Assembly: GCA_041392665.1 (NCBI GenBank)
Contig: JAWKLQ010000017.1
Location: 1 to 64,000 of the forward strand
DNA: 64,000 bases
Source of the DNA: Flavilitoribacter sp020436695
GTDB taxonomy: Bacteria; Bacteroidota; Bacteroidia; Chitinophagales; Saprospiraceae
Direction of reading: 5' to 3'
Part shown: piece by piece, positions 1 through 8,245 of the stretch
Position numbering within the stretch: position 1 is the first letter of the stretch
How the letters are laid out: each line of letters starts with the position of its first letter
Translations under genes and position numbers: made by a program
The notes under the pieces: generated by a model
What the model was told of the DNA's origin: nothing
Database searches by the model: none
Seen by the model: the letters and a program-made list of their open reading frames with translations, nothing else

Positions 1-2761
1 GGTTGCTCCCCGCGTCGGGTTCATATTTGCGCAACAAATGGGTGCTGCTCGTCTTTTCCTGCCACAGGCCCGGCGGTTGTACCGGTTTCACACTGGGGCC
101 GCCGACGCGGTATTCCAGCAGGTCGGCCGCAGCCAGGGCATTATCGCGGATCATTTCCGCGGGCAGGCGATAACTGGGGCCTCGGGCCAGCAAGCGGTTA
201 TCCGGATCTTTTTCCGTCAGGGCAGCGTTCATTTTTGAACTTTGCCGGTACGTAGCCGATAATACGATCTGTTTTTGCAGTTCCTGGATGTTCCAGCCAT
301 TGCCCATGAGGTGGGCCGCCAGCCAGTCCAGCAATTGCGGATGGATGGGCAAGCTCCCCTGCAGCCCCAGATCATGGGGCGTATCCACCAAACCCCGTCC
401 GAAAAACTGCTGCCAGATCCGGTTGGCCAACACCCTACTGGTGAGGGGATGATCGGGTTGCAACAGCCATTTGGCCAGGCCCAGACGGTTGGGCTCCAGG
501 GTATCGGCAAAGGGCAGTACGGCAGCCGGAGTACCGGCCTGGACTTCCCGCGTCGGTTCATTGTAATTGCCCCGGTGCAGGATGAAAGTAGCCCGGGGAA
601 CGGCCACTTCCTGCATGATCATGGTTTCCGGTACGGTATCCAGCAATTCTTGTTGTTGTTGTCGCAAAGCCGTCAGTTCCAGTTGTTCCGGGGGCGGATG
701 TTGTACCTGCCAGGTCGTTAGTAAAGCGCGTCCCAGGACCAGCTCCGGTTCTTTTTGATATTGTTCCAAGACCGTTTTCACGGAGGAGGTGCCGGCCAAT
801 TCCGCGACCTCCAGGCCACTGAGCGCACGCGCGAATAAATGAAACTCATCCAATCGACCGCTGAAGATGCCGTATTCACCGGTAAAGGCCCGGTAGCTTT
901 TACCCAGCCGCAAGGGCGTTTTGGTCCTTTCTTTGCTAAAAGCGATCGGATAGATACTACGCTGTAAACGATCGTAGATAATCACTTTTTCAGTGGGTTT
1001 TCCATTGACGTACAATTCGACACCCGCCGCCCGGCCTGATCCGTCGTATGAAAAGGCCACGTGGGTCCAGCTGCCGGTGGGAACAGCGACGGCCGTACGT
1101 ACTGCCAGTACATCATGTGGTAAAGCGTGGATCAGCCGTAAGGAAAGGTGATTCAGGCTATCCAGGGCAAAGTCCCAGCCTCGCCAGAAAGTACCCTTCT
1201 GTGCACTATTGCCCATGATGGTCTGGGAGCTGCTTCGGCCCTGCGGCCTGATCCAGATTGAAGCGGAGAAAGGCTGAAATTGTTCGAATAGCCCCTGGTC
1301 CCTTACATTGATGAATTCATATTCCCCATCCAATTCCAACACCGTGCCACGCTCGGTATCCTCCACTATGGCCGCTTCACCCGATACCCGACTGTATGCA
1401 TAACGATCTATTTTTTCGTCGGCGATCAGATCAAACGGCAAATGAACGCCGGCCTGTTTAGGTGCCGACGGAGATTGGATCTTCAACTGTTTAATGAATG
1501 CCTGTTGTTCTGCCAGTTCATTGTTGGAAAGTACGAGGGCACTTTCCTTTTCCCGTAGCTGCTGCCGGATCGCTTTTAATTTCAATTCCGTTTCAGGGGC
1601 GGGCAACAACAAGTTAGGACCGGCATTGCCGTCGTCGCCGGTCAGGCCAAGCTCATCCACCTGATTAAAAAAAGCAAAAAAGCGATAGTATTCCTCCTGA
1701 CTGACCGGATCGTATTTATGGTCGTGGCAACGGGCGCATTCCATGGTCAGTCCCATAAAGGTAGTGGCGGTAGTGGCTACCCGGTCGTGTACGTATTCCG
1801 TCCGGTATTCTTCATCCACGGCTCCCCCCTCGGCGGTGGTTTTGTGGTTGCGGTTAAAGCCGGTGGCTACCAATTGTTCCCGGCTGGGGTCAGGCAGCAG
1901 ATCGCCCGCCAATTGCCAGGTCAGGAACTGGTCATAAGGTATATGCTCTCGAAAAGCCCCGATCACCCAATCCCGCCAGGGGTACATGGAGCGCCAGCCG
2001 TCGGAATGTAGTCCATGGGAATCGGCGTAACGGGCCAGGTCCAGCCAGTCCTGCGCCATGCGTTCGGCGTAAGCATCGGAATCAAGCAGGCGATCTACCA
2101 CTTTTTCGTAGGCCTGCGGGCTGTTATCCCGGAGAAAGGCGTCGATCTCGGCCAGACTGGGCGGAAGGCCGGTCAGGTCGAAACTCAGGCGACGGATCAG
2201 TTGTTCTTTATCGGCCGGCGGGGAAAGAGTAAGATCTGCCTGTTCCAATTTGGCCTGTATAAAATGATCTATTGGGTTGGCAACTGCTTCCGGATGTTTT
2301 AGCACAGGTAATTGCGGTGGGCGAACCGGTACAAATGACCAATGCGGTTCGTAAACGCCCCCTTGCCCGATCCATTTGCAGATCAGCGCTTTTTCGTGAT
2401 CACTTAAGGTCAGTTTGCTGTCCGGTGGCGGCATTTGCAATTCGGGATCCTGGCTGTAAATCCTCTGATAAACTTCGCTTTTGTGTAGTTTGCCGGGCTG
2501 GATAGCCACCCGGCCACTTTGCAGGATCTGATAGGCAGACGCCGCTTCATCCAGGCGAAGATCGGCCTTACGGGCGGCCGCATCCGGTCCGTGACAGGAA
2601 AAACAGCGATCGGTAAGAATGGGGCGGATGTGATAGTTGTAGCTGATCTGACCGGGTAACTGTGCAGCGACCTCCTCACTATAGGGTCTGCCGGGGTCGC
2701 AGCCGATCAGTATCCACAAGAACAACAGGATAAAAAATGGTAAAAAGTAGTTGGCTTTCAT
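1..2761 (-). CDS. PSD1 / Planctomycete cytochrome c domain lipoprotein with LamG insert, 3' end outside window
   Basis: An open frame runs from an ATG at 2761 to the window edge (about 920 codons, stop not seen). Residues 1-21 form a lipoprotein signal ending in a lipobox (LIGC, Cys21). A CxxCH haem motif at residues 53-57 (CFSCH) marks a PSCyt1-type domain. The DUF1549 (PSCyt2) region follows and contains a second motif, CARCHDHKYDP. A LamG-like concanavalin fold occupies roughly residues 480-650, and a DUF1553 (PSD1) domain runs to the edge, including a W-QQ-FGRGLVDTP-like stretch. In Planctomycetes and some Bacteroidota these multidomain proteins lie near sulfatases and glycan genes. Their biochemical role is unsettled; haem-dependent oxidation linked to glycan breakdown is a common guess. 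The domain order is clear by eye; the function is inference. Confidence 0.85.
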   Translation of the reverse strand, partial: MKANYFLPFFILLFLWILIGCDPGRPYSEEVAAQLPGQISYNYHIRPILTDRCFSCHGPDAAARKADLRLDEAASAYQILQSGRVAIQPGKLHKSEVYQRIYSQDPELQMPPPDSKLTLSDHEKALICKWIGQGGVYEPHWSFVPVRPPQLPVLKHPEAVANPIDHFIQAKLEQADLTLSPPADKEQLIRRLSFDLTGLPPSLAEIDAFLRDNSPQAYEKVVDRLLDSDAYAERMAQDWLDLARYADSHGLHSDGWRSMYPWRDWVIGAFREHIPYDQFLTWQLAGDLLPDPSREQLVATGFNRNHKTTAEGGAVDEEYRTEYVHDRVATTATTFMGLTMECARCHDHKYDPVSQEEYYRFFAFFNQVDELGLTGDDGNAGPNLLLPAPETELKLKAIRQQLREKESALVLSNNELAEQQAFIKQLKIQSPSAPKQAGVHLPFDLIADEKIDRYAYSRVSGEAAIVEDTERGTVLELDGEYEFINVRDQGLFEQFQPFSASIWIRPQGRSSSQTIMGNSAQKGTFWRGWDFALDSLNHLSLRLIHALPHDVLAVRTAVAVPTGSWTHVAFSYDGSGRAAGVELYVNGKPTEKVIIYDRLQRSIYPIAFSKERTKTPLRLGKSYRAFTGEYGIFSGRLDEFHLFARALSGLEVAELAGTSSVKTVLEQYQKEPELVLGRALLTTWQVQHPPPEQLELTALRQQQQELLDTVPETMIMQEVAVPRATFILHRGNYNEPTREVQAGTPAAVLPFADTLEPNRLGLAKWLLQPDHPLTSRVLANRIWQQFFGRGLVDTPHDLGLQGSLPIHPQLLDWLAAHLMGNGWNIQELQKQIVLSATYRQSSKMNAALTEKDPDNRLLARGPSYRLPAEMIRDNALAAADLLEYRVGGPSVKPVQPPGLWQEKTSSTHLLRKYEPDAGSN

Positions 2762-3104
2762 TTTTCAGCGGTGAACACGGTAAGCTTTTGGCCACCTCGT
2801 GCAACGTTAAAATAATTACCACAAGATAAAAACTGAATGATACTAAATCAACTTGCACATCATTTTACAGCTCACTGATGCGAAGATCCTGTCCGGAATG
2901 AGAAGCAGCGCTAAGCGGAACAAGGGGGCCTCTCTTACACTTACCAGAGGCCCCCAATCGAAAAGACAAAACGAAAATCTTTATATAGTTTACAGGAAGT
3001 AGTCTTCTGATTCGGATCACTGCTTACTGGCATGGGTAAGATCGCCCCAATTCATGGAGCGGATTTGTCTGTTTGTTCAACTTATTGGCTTTATTGTCTT
3101 TTTA
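2762..3104. other. Intergenic region between the PSD1 gene and the IS element
   Basis: No plausible gene is visible. The region holds the perfect 10-bp hairpin listed separately, and its right end is the target sequence into which the IS element inserted. No convincing promoter box was found for the PSD1 gene. Confidence 0.6.
2924..2955. other. Perfect 10-bp hairpin (terminator-like or 5' UTR element)
   Basis: GGGGGCCTCT at 2924-2933 pairs perfectly with AGAGGCCCCC at 2946-2955 across a 12-nt loop. Neither strand has a clear T tract after the stem, so it is not a standard intrinsic terminator. It lies 163 nt upstream of the PSD1 gene start and could be a leader structure of that transcript. 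Confidence 0.5.
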
Positions 3105-3114
3105 TAGAGACAAC
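3105..3114. repeat. Left target-site duplication of the IS element
   Basis: TAGAGACAAC directly abuts the left terminal inverted repeat and is repeated exactly at 4388-4397. A 10-bp duplication fits IS4-family transposition. Confidence 0.92.
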
Positions 3115-3134
3115 TTCACGGCTGAACGCCGTGA
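3115..3134. repeat. Left terminal inverted repeat of the IS element
   Basis: TTCACGGCTGAACGCCGTGA matches the reverse complement of 4368-4387 over 20 of 20 positions. The repeat is itself palindromic (TCACGGC / GCCGTGA around a 5-nt loop), so each IS end could fold into a hairpin. The transposase stop codon lies inside it. Confidence 0.95.
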
Positions 3135-4285
3135 TTAATTAATATGAATTTCTGCGATATATCCCTAACCAATTGATATAGGAAATCCATCAACTGGTTA
3201 AGAGATCGCACTACCTGTTTAAGCTGGTATAGGCCAAATCGGAATAAGCTCTGTCTCTTGTACGCCTTTGCTTTTGGATATTGCTTCCATTTGACTTGTT
3301 GCTCATAACCATTGATGATGCCCCGGTAGACTGCCAAGACATAAACTAAGGTAATTATCCCAAAAAGCAATTCGGTTTTATGCTCACCCTCCAAGTGAAT
3401 ATCTTCCAAATCAAAACCATTGCTTTTTAAATGTTTAAAACAGCATTCAATCGGCCAACGCTGTCGGAAAATGGTTTGACAAAGCTGTCGATCCTCCAAG
3501 TTGGTGATGAGCAAAACGAAAGGCTCTTTGTCTTTTGGATCTTCCTGGGGTAAGCGCATCACATTGGTTACTACGGTACCCTTAAGGAGCACTTCCATTT
3601 TGGAGCGTTGGAATTTGATCATATACCGAGCTAAAGTTTTCAGACTCATGGCGTGATCTTTGAGTTGCCCGTTATGCCAAACCTGAAAGCGCAAATTGCT
3701 TTTGATGCGGATGACATACTCTAATCCTCTTTGTTCCAGATCCATCAGCCAGTCCTGACCGGTAAATTCTCGATCAGCGGTCAGGCAAAACCGTGGCCGT
3801 TCCAAACCGGAAGCTTTCCACCAGGCCAACAGACGATCCAGTAACTGGACCCGATCCTGTTGTGAGGAATTACCACGCTGGCCCAGATCGCGCCATACCA
3901 AGGGAATGAAAACACCTTTCCACACCAGGCCAAAGACTAGCAAATTGGCCCAGAATCGACCACCAATCTGAAAATCAGTCCGATCTACTACCAATAAAGC
4001 CTGCTCTTTGGGGTGAAGCAGATACAAAATAAGCAGAAAGATCGCCTTGAGCACCGGATCGATCAAGCCAGTTTGGAATACCCGCTTCAAGCGAGCATAA
4101 GCCGTGTCCTGTTTCAAATCCTCTTCTCCGGTTACACTCGATAGCTCATCCCGGCACTTTTGCAGGTTACAACTTCGAGTTTTTAATATGCAGCAGCTGA
4201 GCTGTAATATATTTTTCAACTTAGTGTCACTTAAGCAGGCTAGTACCCCGCCAATTTCTTGTAGCTTTGTATACAGTGGACTCAT
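3116..4285 (-). CDS. IS4-family transposase
   Basis: This 389-residue DDE transposase would cut and rejoin the element ends. The acidic triad is visible as Asp101 (VVDRTDF), Asp171 (LTADREF) and Glu280 in RWPIECCFKHLK, where R-x3-E-x6-K reproduces the IS4 YREK signature (Arg276, Glu280, Lys287). The length is typical for the family. The TGA stop falls within the left inverted repeat (3116-3118), so gene and element end overlap. No frameshift is present. It is the only gene of the element and reads opposite to the window direction. Confidence 0.95.
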   Translation of the reverse strand: MSPLYTKLQEIGGVLACLSDTKLKNILQLSCCILKTRSCNLQKCRDELSSVTGEEDLKQDTAYARLKRVFQTGLIDPVLKAIFLLILYLLHPKEQALLVVDRTDFQIGGRFWANLLVFGLVWKGVFIPLVWRDLGQRGNSSQQDRVQLLDRLLAWWKASGLERPRFCLTADREFTGQDWLMDLEQRGLEYVIRIKSNLRFQVWHNGQLKDHAMSLKTLARYMIKFQRSKMEVLLKGTVVTNVMRLPQEDPKDKEPFVLLITNLEDRQLCQTIFRQRWPIECCFKHLKSNGFDLEDIHLEGEHKTELLFGIITLVYVLAVYRGIINGYEQQVKWKQYPKAKAYKRQSLFRFGLYQLKQVVRSLNQLMDFLYQLVRDISQKFILINHGVQP

Positions 4286-4367
4286 CGGCTCGCTTCGATT
4301 TTGTGGTTATTATCAAAGCTAATGCTTTTGGGTCCACTTCTTTATCTCTTTTTCTCATATATGTCTT

Positions 4368-4387
4368 TCACGGCGTTCAGCCGTGAA
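4368..4387. repeat. Right terminal inverted repeat of the IS element
   Basis: Perfect 20-bp inverted copy of 3115-3134, upstream of the transposase start, again internally palindromic. Confidence 0.95.
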
Positions 4388-4397
4388 TAGAGACAAC
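4388..4397. repeat. Right target-site duplication of the IS element
   Basis: TAGAGACAAC, identical to 3105-3114. Confidence 0.92.
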
Positions 4398-4403
4398 ATC
4401 TGA

Positions 4404-6395
4404 TCAGTGCGGGAATTTGTGGAGCGTGAAGTGGAACGTAGACCCTTGTTCTGCATTGGCAGTCACCCATATCCTGCCTCCATGTTGCTGCACGATATCC
4501 CTGGCAATAGACAACCCCAAGCCAGAGCCATTGTACCTGCTGTCCAATCTGGAAAAGGGTTCGAAGATCTTTTCTGCGAAAGCGGGATCAACGCCAATAC
4601 CGTTATCTTTAATATGGAAGGAATATTCCTGTTGGTTCTCCTCCCAGCCTATCGTGATCCGGGGATCATCGGTCCCGTTAAATTTTATGGCATTATCGAT
4701 GATGTTCTGCCAGAGTAACATCATCTGGCTCTCTATTCCGGTAAGCACCGGGAGCTTTTTAACAGAAATACTGGCTTTACTTTCCACTATTTTATGTTTC
4801 AGGTTCGATAGTACTTCCTCCAATACGGTTTCCATTTCGACCTGTTCCATCAAGGCGGTCTCATTGTTTAGCCTGGTAAAGGTCATGATCGACTCGATCA
4901 TATCATAAAGCTTAACAGCGGAAGATTTGATGTAATGCAGGTATTCCTCTCCATCCGGGCTGTCGATCTTTTTTCGCAACAGGTCGGCAAAAGCGGAAAT
5001 ACCTCTAACCGGCTCTTTGAGATCATGTGAAGTGATAAAAGCAAATCTTTCCAGTACCCGGTTCTTCTTGGTAAGCTCGAGGTTTTTCGTTTCCAACTGG
5101 TGATGATGCTCTTCCGTCCTTCTTCGGTAATAGTAGAAAAAAAGAATACTGCCCAATAGCATGACCAGCAATAAAAAGGCAATAAAGCGGGAGTAATCGT
5201 AGACAGTCCTACTTTGTTTAAGCTCCGCCTGCAACAGGGCCTCGGTGCGTTCAGACTCCAATTTGGCTTTTTCCAGGTCAAACTGGTATTGCATGTCCAT
5301 TTTGGATGCTATCCTGATCTTTTCCTCGTTGACCAGAGAATCTCTGATCGTCGATAGCCGCTCATAATTGCGCAACGCCCCCCGGTAGTCTTGTATCTTT
5401 TCCTGGTTCAGATAGTAACATTCACAGACCTCCGCCTGGATCGCCGGAAAACGATTATTCGCTACCAGTCGCTCGGCTGCCGTACAATATTCCAGGCCCC
5501 GGCGGGGAAGATCACGGTGATACTGCACGATGCCCAACTGAGCGTGTGCACTGGCCAGATATTGCCGGTTCCCCATATTCTGGAAGAGATCAACCGCTTT
5601 CTGCAAAGCCGCCTCTGCCTCCGACCAGATACTAGTCTTCAATTTGAGCTTACCCAGATCCAGATAAGTAAAAGCCAGGTTGGTTTGATTATTGATCGCG
5701 GCACTTTTTTCCAAAGCAAGAGAAAAGTATTTTTCGGCTTCACTGTAGTTTTCCTGCTTAGCGTAAATGACGGCCAGCGAATGCAACGATCCGGCAAGTA
5801 TGGAAGGATCATCCGACAGATCTATTACCTGGCGTATGTAATGCAGGGCCGACTCGTAATCCCCCAGTTCTTCGTAAACTTTGGATAAATTTGCCAGATT
5901 CATCCAACGGGCCCGGCCATTCCAGTTTTCCTGCTCTCCGATCGCCAGAGCTTTCTGATAATTTCGTATGGCATTCAGGTAATCGCCGGAAAAGTGATAA
6001 CTCAGTCCGATGTTGTTATAGACATCCACTTCGGCCAGTAAGTGTCCAGATGCCTGATAATACTGTAGACTCTTCAGATAATGCGCCAAGGCCTGATCCT
6101 GTTCCGAACGCAATGCATAGTATATGCCCTGAAGATTTATGGCTTTTCCCTGCCAGTATGGATCATTCGCCTCATGGGCCCGTTCCTGCAATATTTCGGC
6201 ATACACCAGGGCGGTATCCGGCGTACTGAACAAGTAGCTGGAATAGATCAGGTCATAATAAGCCTGGAACCTGACGCTATCTATTTGGGTGCTGTCGTGC
6301 CATATGCTAAGCAGGCTGTCTTTATCCGATCCACAAAGCAGTGTGGGAAATAGCAACAGCAGGAATGCCTCAAAGCCGTAAAGTCCTGGTCTCAT
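4404..6395 (-). CDS. TPR-containing membrane sensor histidine kinase (orphan)
   Basis: This 663-residue protein starts with a signal peptide (about residues 1-22). A periplasmic array of tetratricopeptide repeats follows (about 80-345), then a coiled stretch, one transmembrane helix (about 403-423) and a cytoplasmic kinase core. The phospho-acceptor is His457 in SHDLKEP. ATP-binding boxes are NIIDNAIKF (564-572), DNGIGVD (597-603) and GSGLGLSI (623-630). It probably senses an extracytoplasmic cue through protein contacts of the TPR array. No response regulator is adjacent, so its partner is encoded elsewhere. The IS element sits 6 bp past its stop codon. A good -7 promoter box lies upstream (6439-6446). 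Confidence 0.93.
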   Translation of the reverse strand: MRPGLYGFEAFLLLLFPTLLCGSDKDSLLSIWHDSTQIDSVRFQAYYDLIYSSYLFSTPDTALVYAEILQERAHEANDPYWQGKAINLQGIYYALRSEQDQALAHYLKSLQYYQASGHLLAEVDVYNNIGLSYHFSGDYLNAIRNYQKALAIGEQENWNGRARWMNLANLSKVYEELGDYESALHYIRQVIDLSDDPSILAGSLHSLAVIYAKQENYSEAEKYFSLALEKSAAINNQTNLAFTYLDLGKLKLKTSIWSEAEAALQKAVDLFQNMGNRQYLASAHAQLGIVQYHRDLPRRGLEYCTAAERLVANNRFPAIQAEVCECYYLNQEKIQDYRGALRNYERLSTIRDSLVNEEKIRIASKMDMQYQFDLEKAKLESERTEALLQAELKQSRTVYDYSRFIAFLLLVMLLGSILFFYYYRRRTEEHHHQLETKNLELTKKNRVLERFAFITSHDLKEPVRGISAFADLLRKKIDSPDGEEYLHYIKSSAVKLYDMIESIMTFTRLNNETALMEQVEMETVLEEVLSNLKHKIVESKASISVKKLPVLTGIESQMMLLWQNIIDNAIKFNGTDDPRITIGWEENQQEYSFHIKDNGIGVDPAFAEKIFEPFSRLDSRYNGSGLGLSIARDIVQQHGGRIWVTANAEQGSTFHFTLHKFPH

Positions 6396-6438
6396 ACTTT
6401 ATCCTTTGCGTATTCTTTGAGGGTGAGGCTTGTTCAAC

Positions 6439-6446
6439 CAAATATA
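6439..6446 (-). promoter_or_regulatory. Bacteroidota-type promoter -7 box for the TPR histidine kinase
   Basis: The minus strand reads TATATTTG, an exact TAnnTTTG match, 43 nt before the ATG at 6395. Twenty bases upstream is TTTA (6467-6470), a 3 of 4 match to the -33 TTTG box. Confidence 0.5.
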
Positions 6447-6515
6447 TGATATAATCTTGGGTAGCGTAAATACTACTAACAGCTAGCGGCATATCCGGAC
6501 GAAGGCTCTTCCCGT

Positions 6516-8234
6516 TTATTTCCGGCCATCATTCTCTTTTCGCAATTGCTTGGGAAATACGTGGTGTCCGGTAGCCCATTCGTACCACTTTGCCGCCATT
6601 TCAGAAACGAGTTGTGGGTTTTCCCAGGCCAGATTCCGGCGTTCGGTCCGGTCGTTCTTCAGATCGAACAGTTCCCAGGTATTGCCCCGCAAATCAACCA
6701 CTGCCTTCCAGTCTCCCTTTCGTACGGCTCCGTAGCTTTGATGTTCCCAAAACATGTATTCTTTTTCCGATCGGCTCCCGGTTTGCATCACTGGTACCAG
6801 ACTGGTACCGGCCATGGGCTGTATCGTCTGTCCATTGTGGAATTGTGTGGGATAGCTGTTGCCGCTCACATCTACCAGGGTTGGCATGATGTCTGTAATG
6901 TGCCCTTTGGCCGCAGTGATCTTTCCCCGTTGTTCATCCATCAGGCCCGGATAGTGCAGGATGAGCGGAGTGGACATACCGCCTTCGTAGGGTTTGACCT
7001 TATATTCGAAAAAGGGTGTGTTGGAAGCATTGGCCCAGCCAATACCATAACTAACTGCACCACTGAAATCCGGGTCATTGATCCGGGAAAAATCCTGACT
7101 GCCCAGTTCATCGTAGGTTTCGGCACAGGCACCGTTATCGGCCAGGAAAATGATCAGGGTGTTATCCAGTTCTCCGTTGGTTCTCAGGTAGTTTACCAGC
7201 TTACCTACATTGTAGTCTACAGCGTAGACCTGTGCTGCATAAACAGCCATCCGATAGGCAACACTATCCTTTTCTCCCGGAGAGAGTTGCTCCCAGGGGC
7301 GTGCCCTTGCGTCGCGAACAGATAACCCCCAGGCCGGATCGATCAGGCCCATTTCAATTTGCCGGGCCCGGCGCTGTTGCCGGATACTATCCCAGCCGAT
7401 GCGGTAAAGGTCTTTAAAAAGTTCGATGTCGGCTTCCTTGGCGTGCAGTGGCCAGTGCGGCGCATTGTAAGCAAGATAAAGGAAGAAAGGCTGGTCATCG
7501 TCCTGAGCTTTCAGATACCCGATCGCTTTGTCGGTATAGGCATCCGTGGTATAATAGTCCGGATCTTCCGGCGGCGGCAAGGGGGCATCTCCTTCGTAAA
7601 GACAACGCCCACCCTGAGGCCGGAAATAACTGCTGGCCCCGGCCAGTGTGCCGTAATATTTTTCGAAGCCGCGCTGTAGCGGTTTTTTGTCATCGCCATG
7701 CATACCAAGGTGCCACTTGCCGGTCATATAGGTATGATAACCGTTACTCCGCAAAACCTCCGCCAGGGTCACGGAATTGCGGTTCAGATAGCCCCGGTAA
7801 CCAAAGGTGCCATAATTATGACGGTCGATGCGATCAGTATAAGGGTCTTCCGACATCTGCCCAATACCGGCCTGATGGGAGTACAGTCCGGTCATGAGCG
7901 ATGCTCTCGTCGGACAACAACGGGCATTGTTGTAGAACTGAGTAAAACGCAAGCCATTTGTCGCCAGGGCATCAATATTGGGTGTAGGGATCTCTCCGCC
8001 GTAACAAGCGATATCACTCCAGCCCATGTCGTCAACCATGATCAATACAATATTGGGTCGGTCGGTTACAGGCAGGCCAGTTTTTGTTCCAGGAAGGGAG
8101 GCTTTCCCGGTCACGCCGGGAGGATGGTTTAAGTCATTAGAATGGAACGGATGGGGCTCCGGTGATATGCCGTCGTTCCAAACAGGCAGGAAGAATAAAA
8201 ATGCTAAGACGACTGGCAGATAAGATCTTTTCAT
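6516..8234 (-). CDS. Arylsulfatase (S1 family), secreted
   Basis: This 572-residue type I sulfatase would hydrolyse sulfate esters on a polysaccharide or its oligosaccharides. It has an N-terminal signal peptide (about 1-23). The metal-binding start is NIVLIMVDDMGWSD (Asp68, Asp69), and the C-x-P-T-R signature places the formylglycine precursor at Cys106 (CCPTRAS). The C-terminal part carries the TGKWHLG-like and LADNGA stretches seen in the family. It is the last gene of the leftward SusC-led run, 11 nt after the beta-helix enzyme gene. The enzyme needs a formylglycine-generating or anaerobic maturase encoded outside this window. The sulfated sugar it acts on cannot be told from sequence alone. 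Confidence 0.93.
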   Translation of the reverse strand: MKRSYLPVVLAFLFFLPVWNDGISPEPHPFHSNDLNHPPGVTGKASLPGTKTGLPVTDRPNIVLIMVDDMGWSDIACYGGEIPTPNIDALATNGLRFTQFYNNARCCPTRASLMTGLYSHQAGIGQMSEDPYTDRIDRHNYGTFGYRGYLNRNSVTLAEVLRSNGYHTYMTGKWHLGMHGDDKKPLQRGFEKYYGTLAGASSYFRPQGGRCLYEGDAPLPPPEDPDYYTTDAYTDKAIGYLKAQDDDQPFFLYLAYNAPHWPLHAKEADIELFKDLYRIGWDSIRQQRRARQIEMGLIDPAWGLSVRDARARPWEQLSPGEKDSVAYRMAVYAAQVYAVDYNVGKLVNYLRTNGELDNTLIIFLADNGACAETYDELGSQDFSRINDPDFSGAVSYGIGWANASNTPFFEYKVKPYEGGMSTPLILHYPGLMDEQRGKITAAKGHITDIMPTLVDVSGNSYPTQFHNGQTIQPMAGTSLVPVMQTGSRSEKEYMFWEHQSYGAVRKGDWKAVVDLRGNTWELFDLKNDRTERRNLAWENPQLVSEMAAKWYEWATGHHVFPKQLRKENDGRK

Positions 8235-8245
8235 AAATACAGCTA

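Larger units (their letters stand above)
3115..4387 (-). mobile_element. IS4-family insertion sequence, 1273 bp, complete
   Basis: The element is bounded by 20-bp perfect terminal inverted repeats (3115-3134 and 4368-4387) and flanked by an exact 10-bp direct repeat. It carries one intact transposase gene. The undamaged ends, duplication and gene indicate a fairly recent, probably still mobile insertion. It landed 6 bp beyond the stop codon of the TPR histidine kinase gene (4404), so it may alter transcription termination there. Confidence 0.95.
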
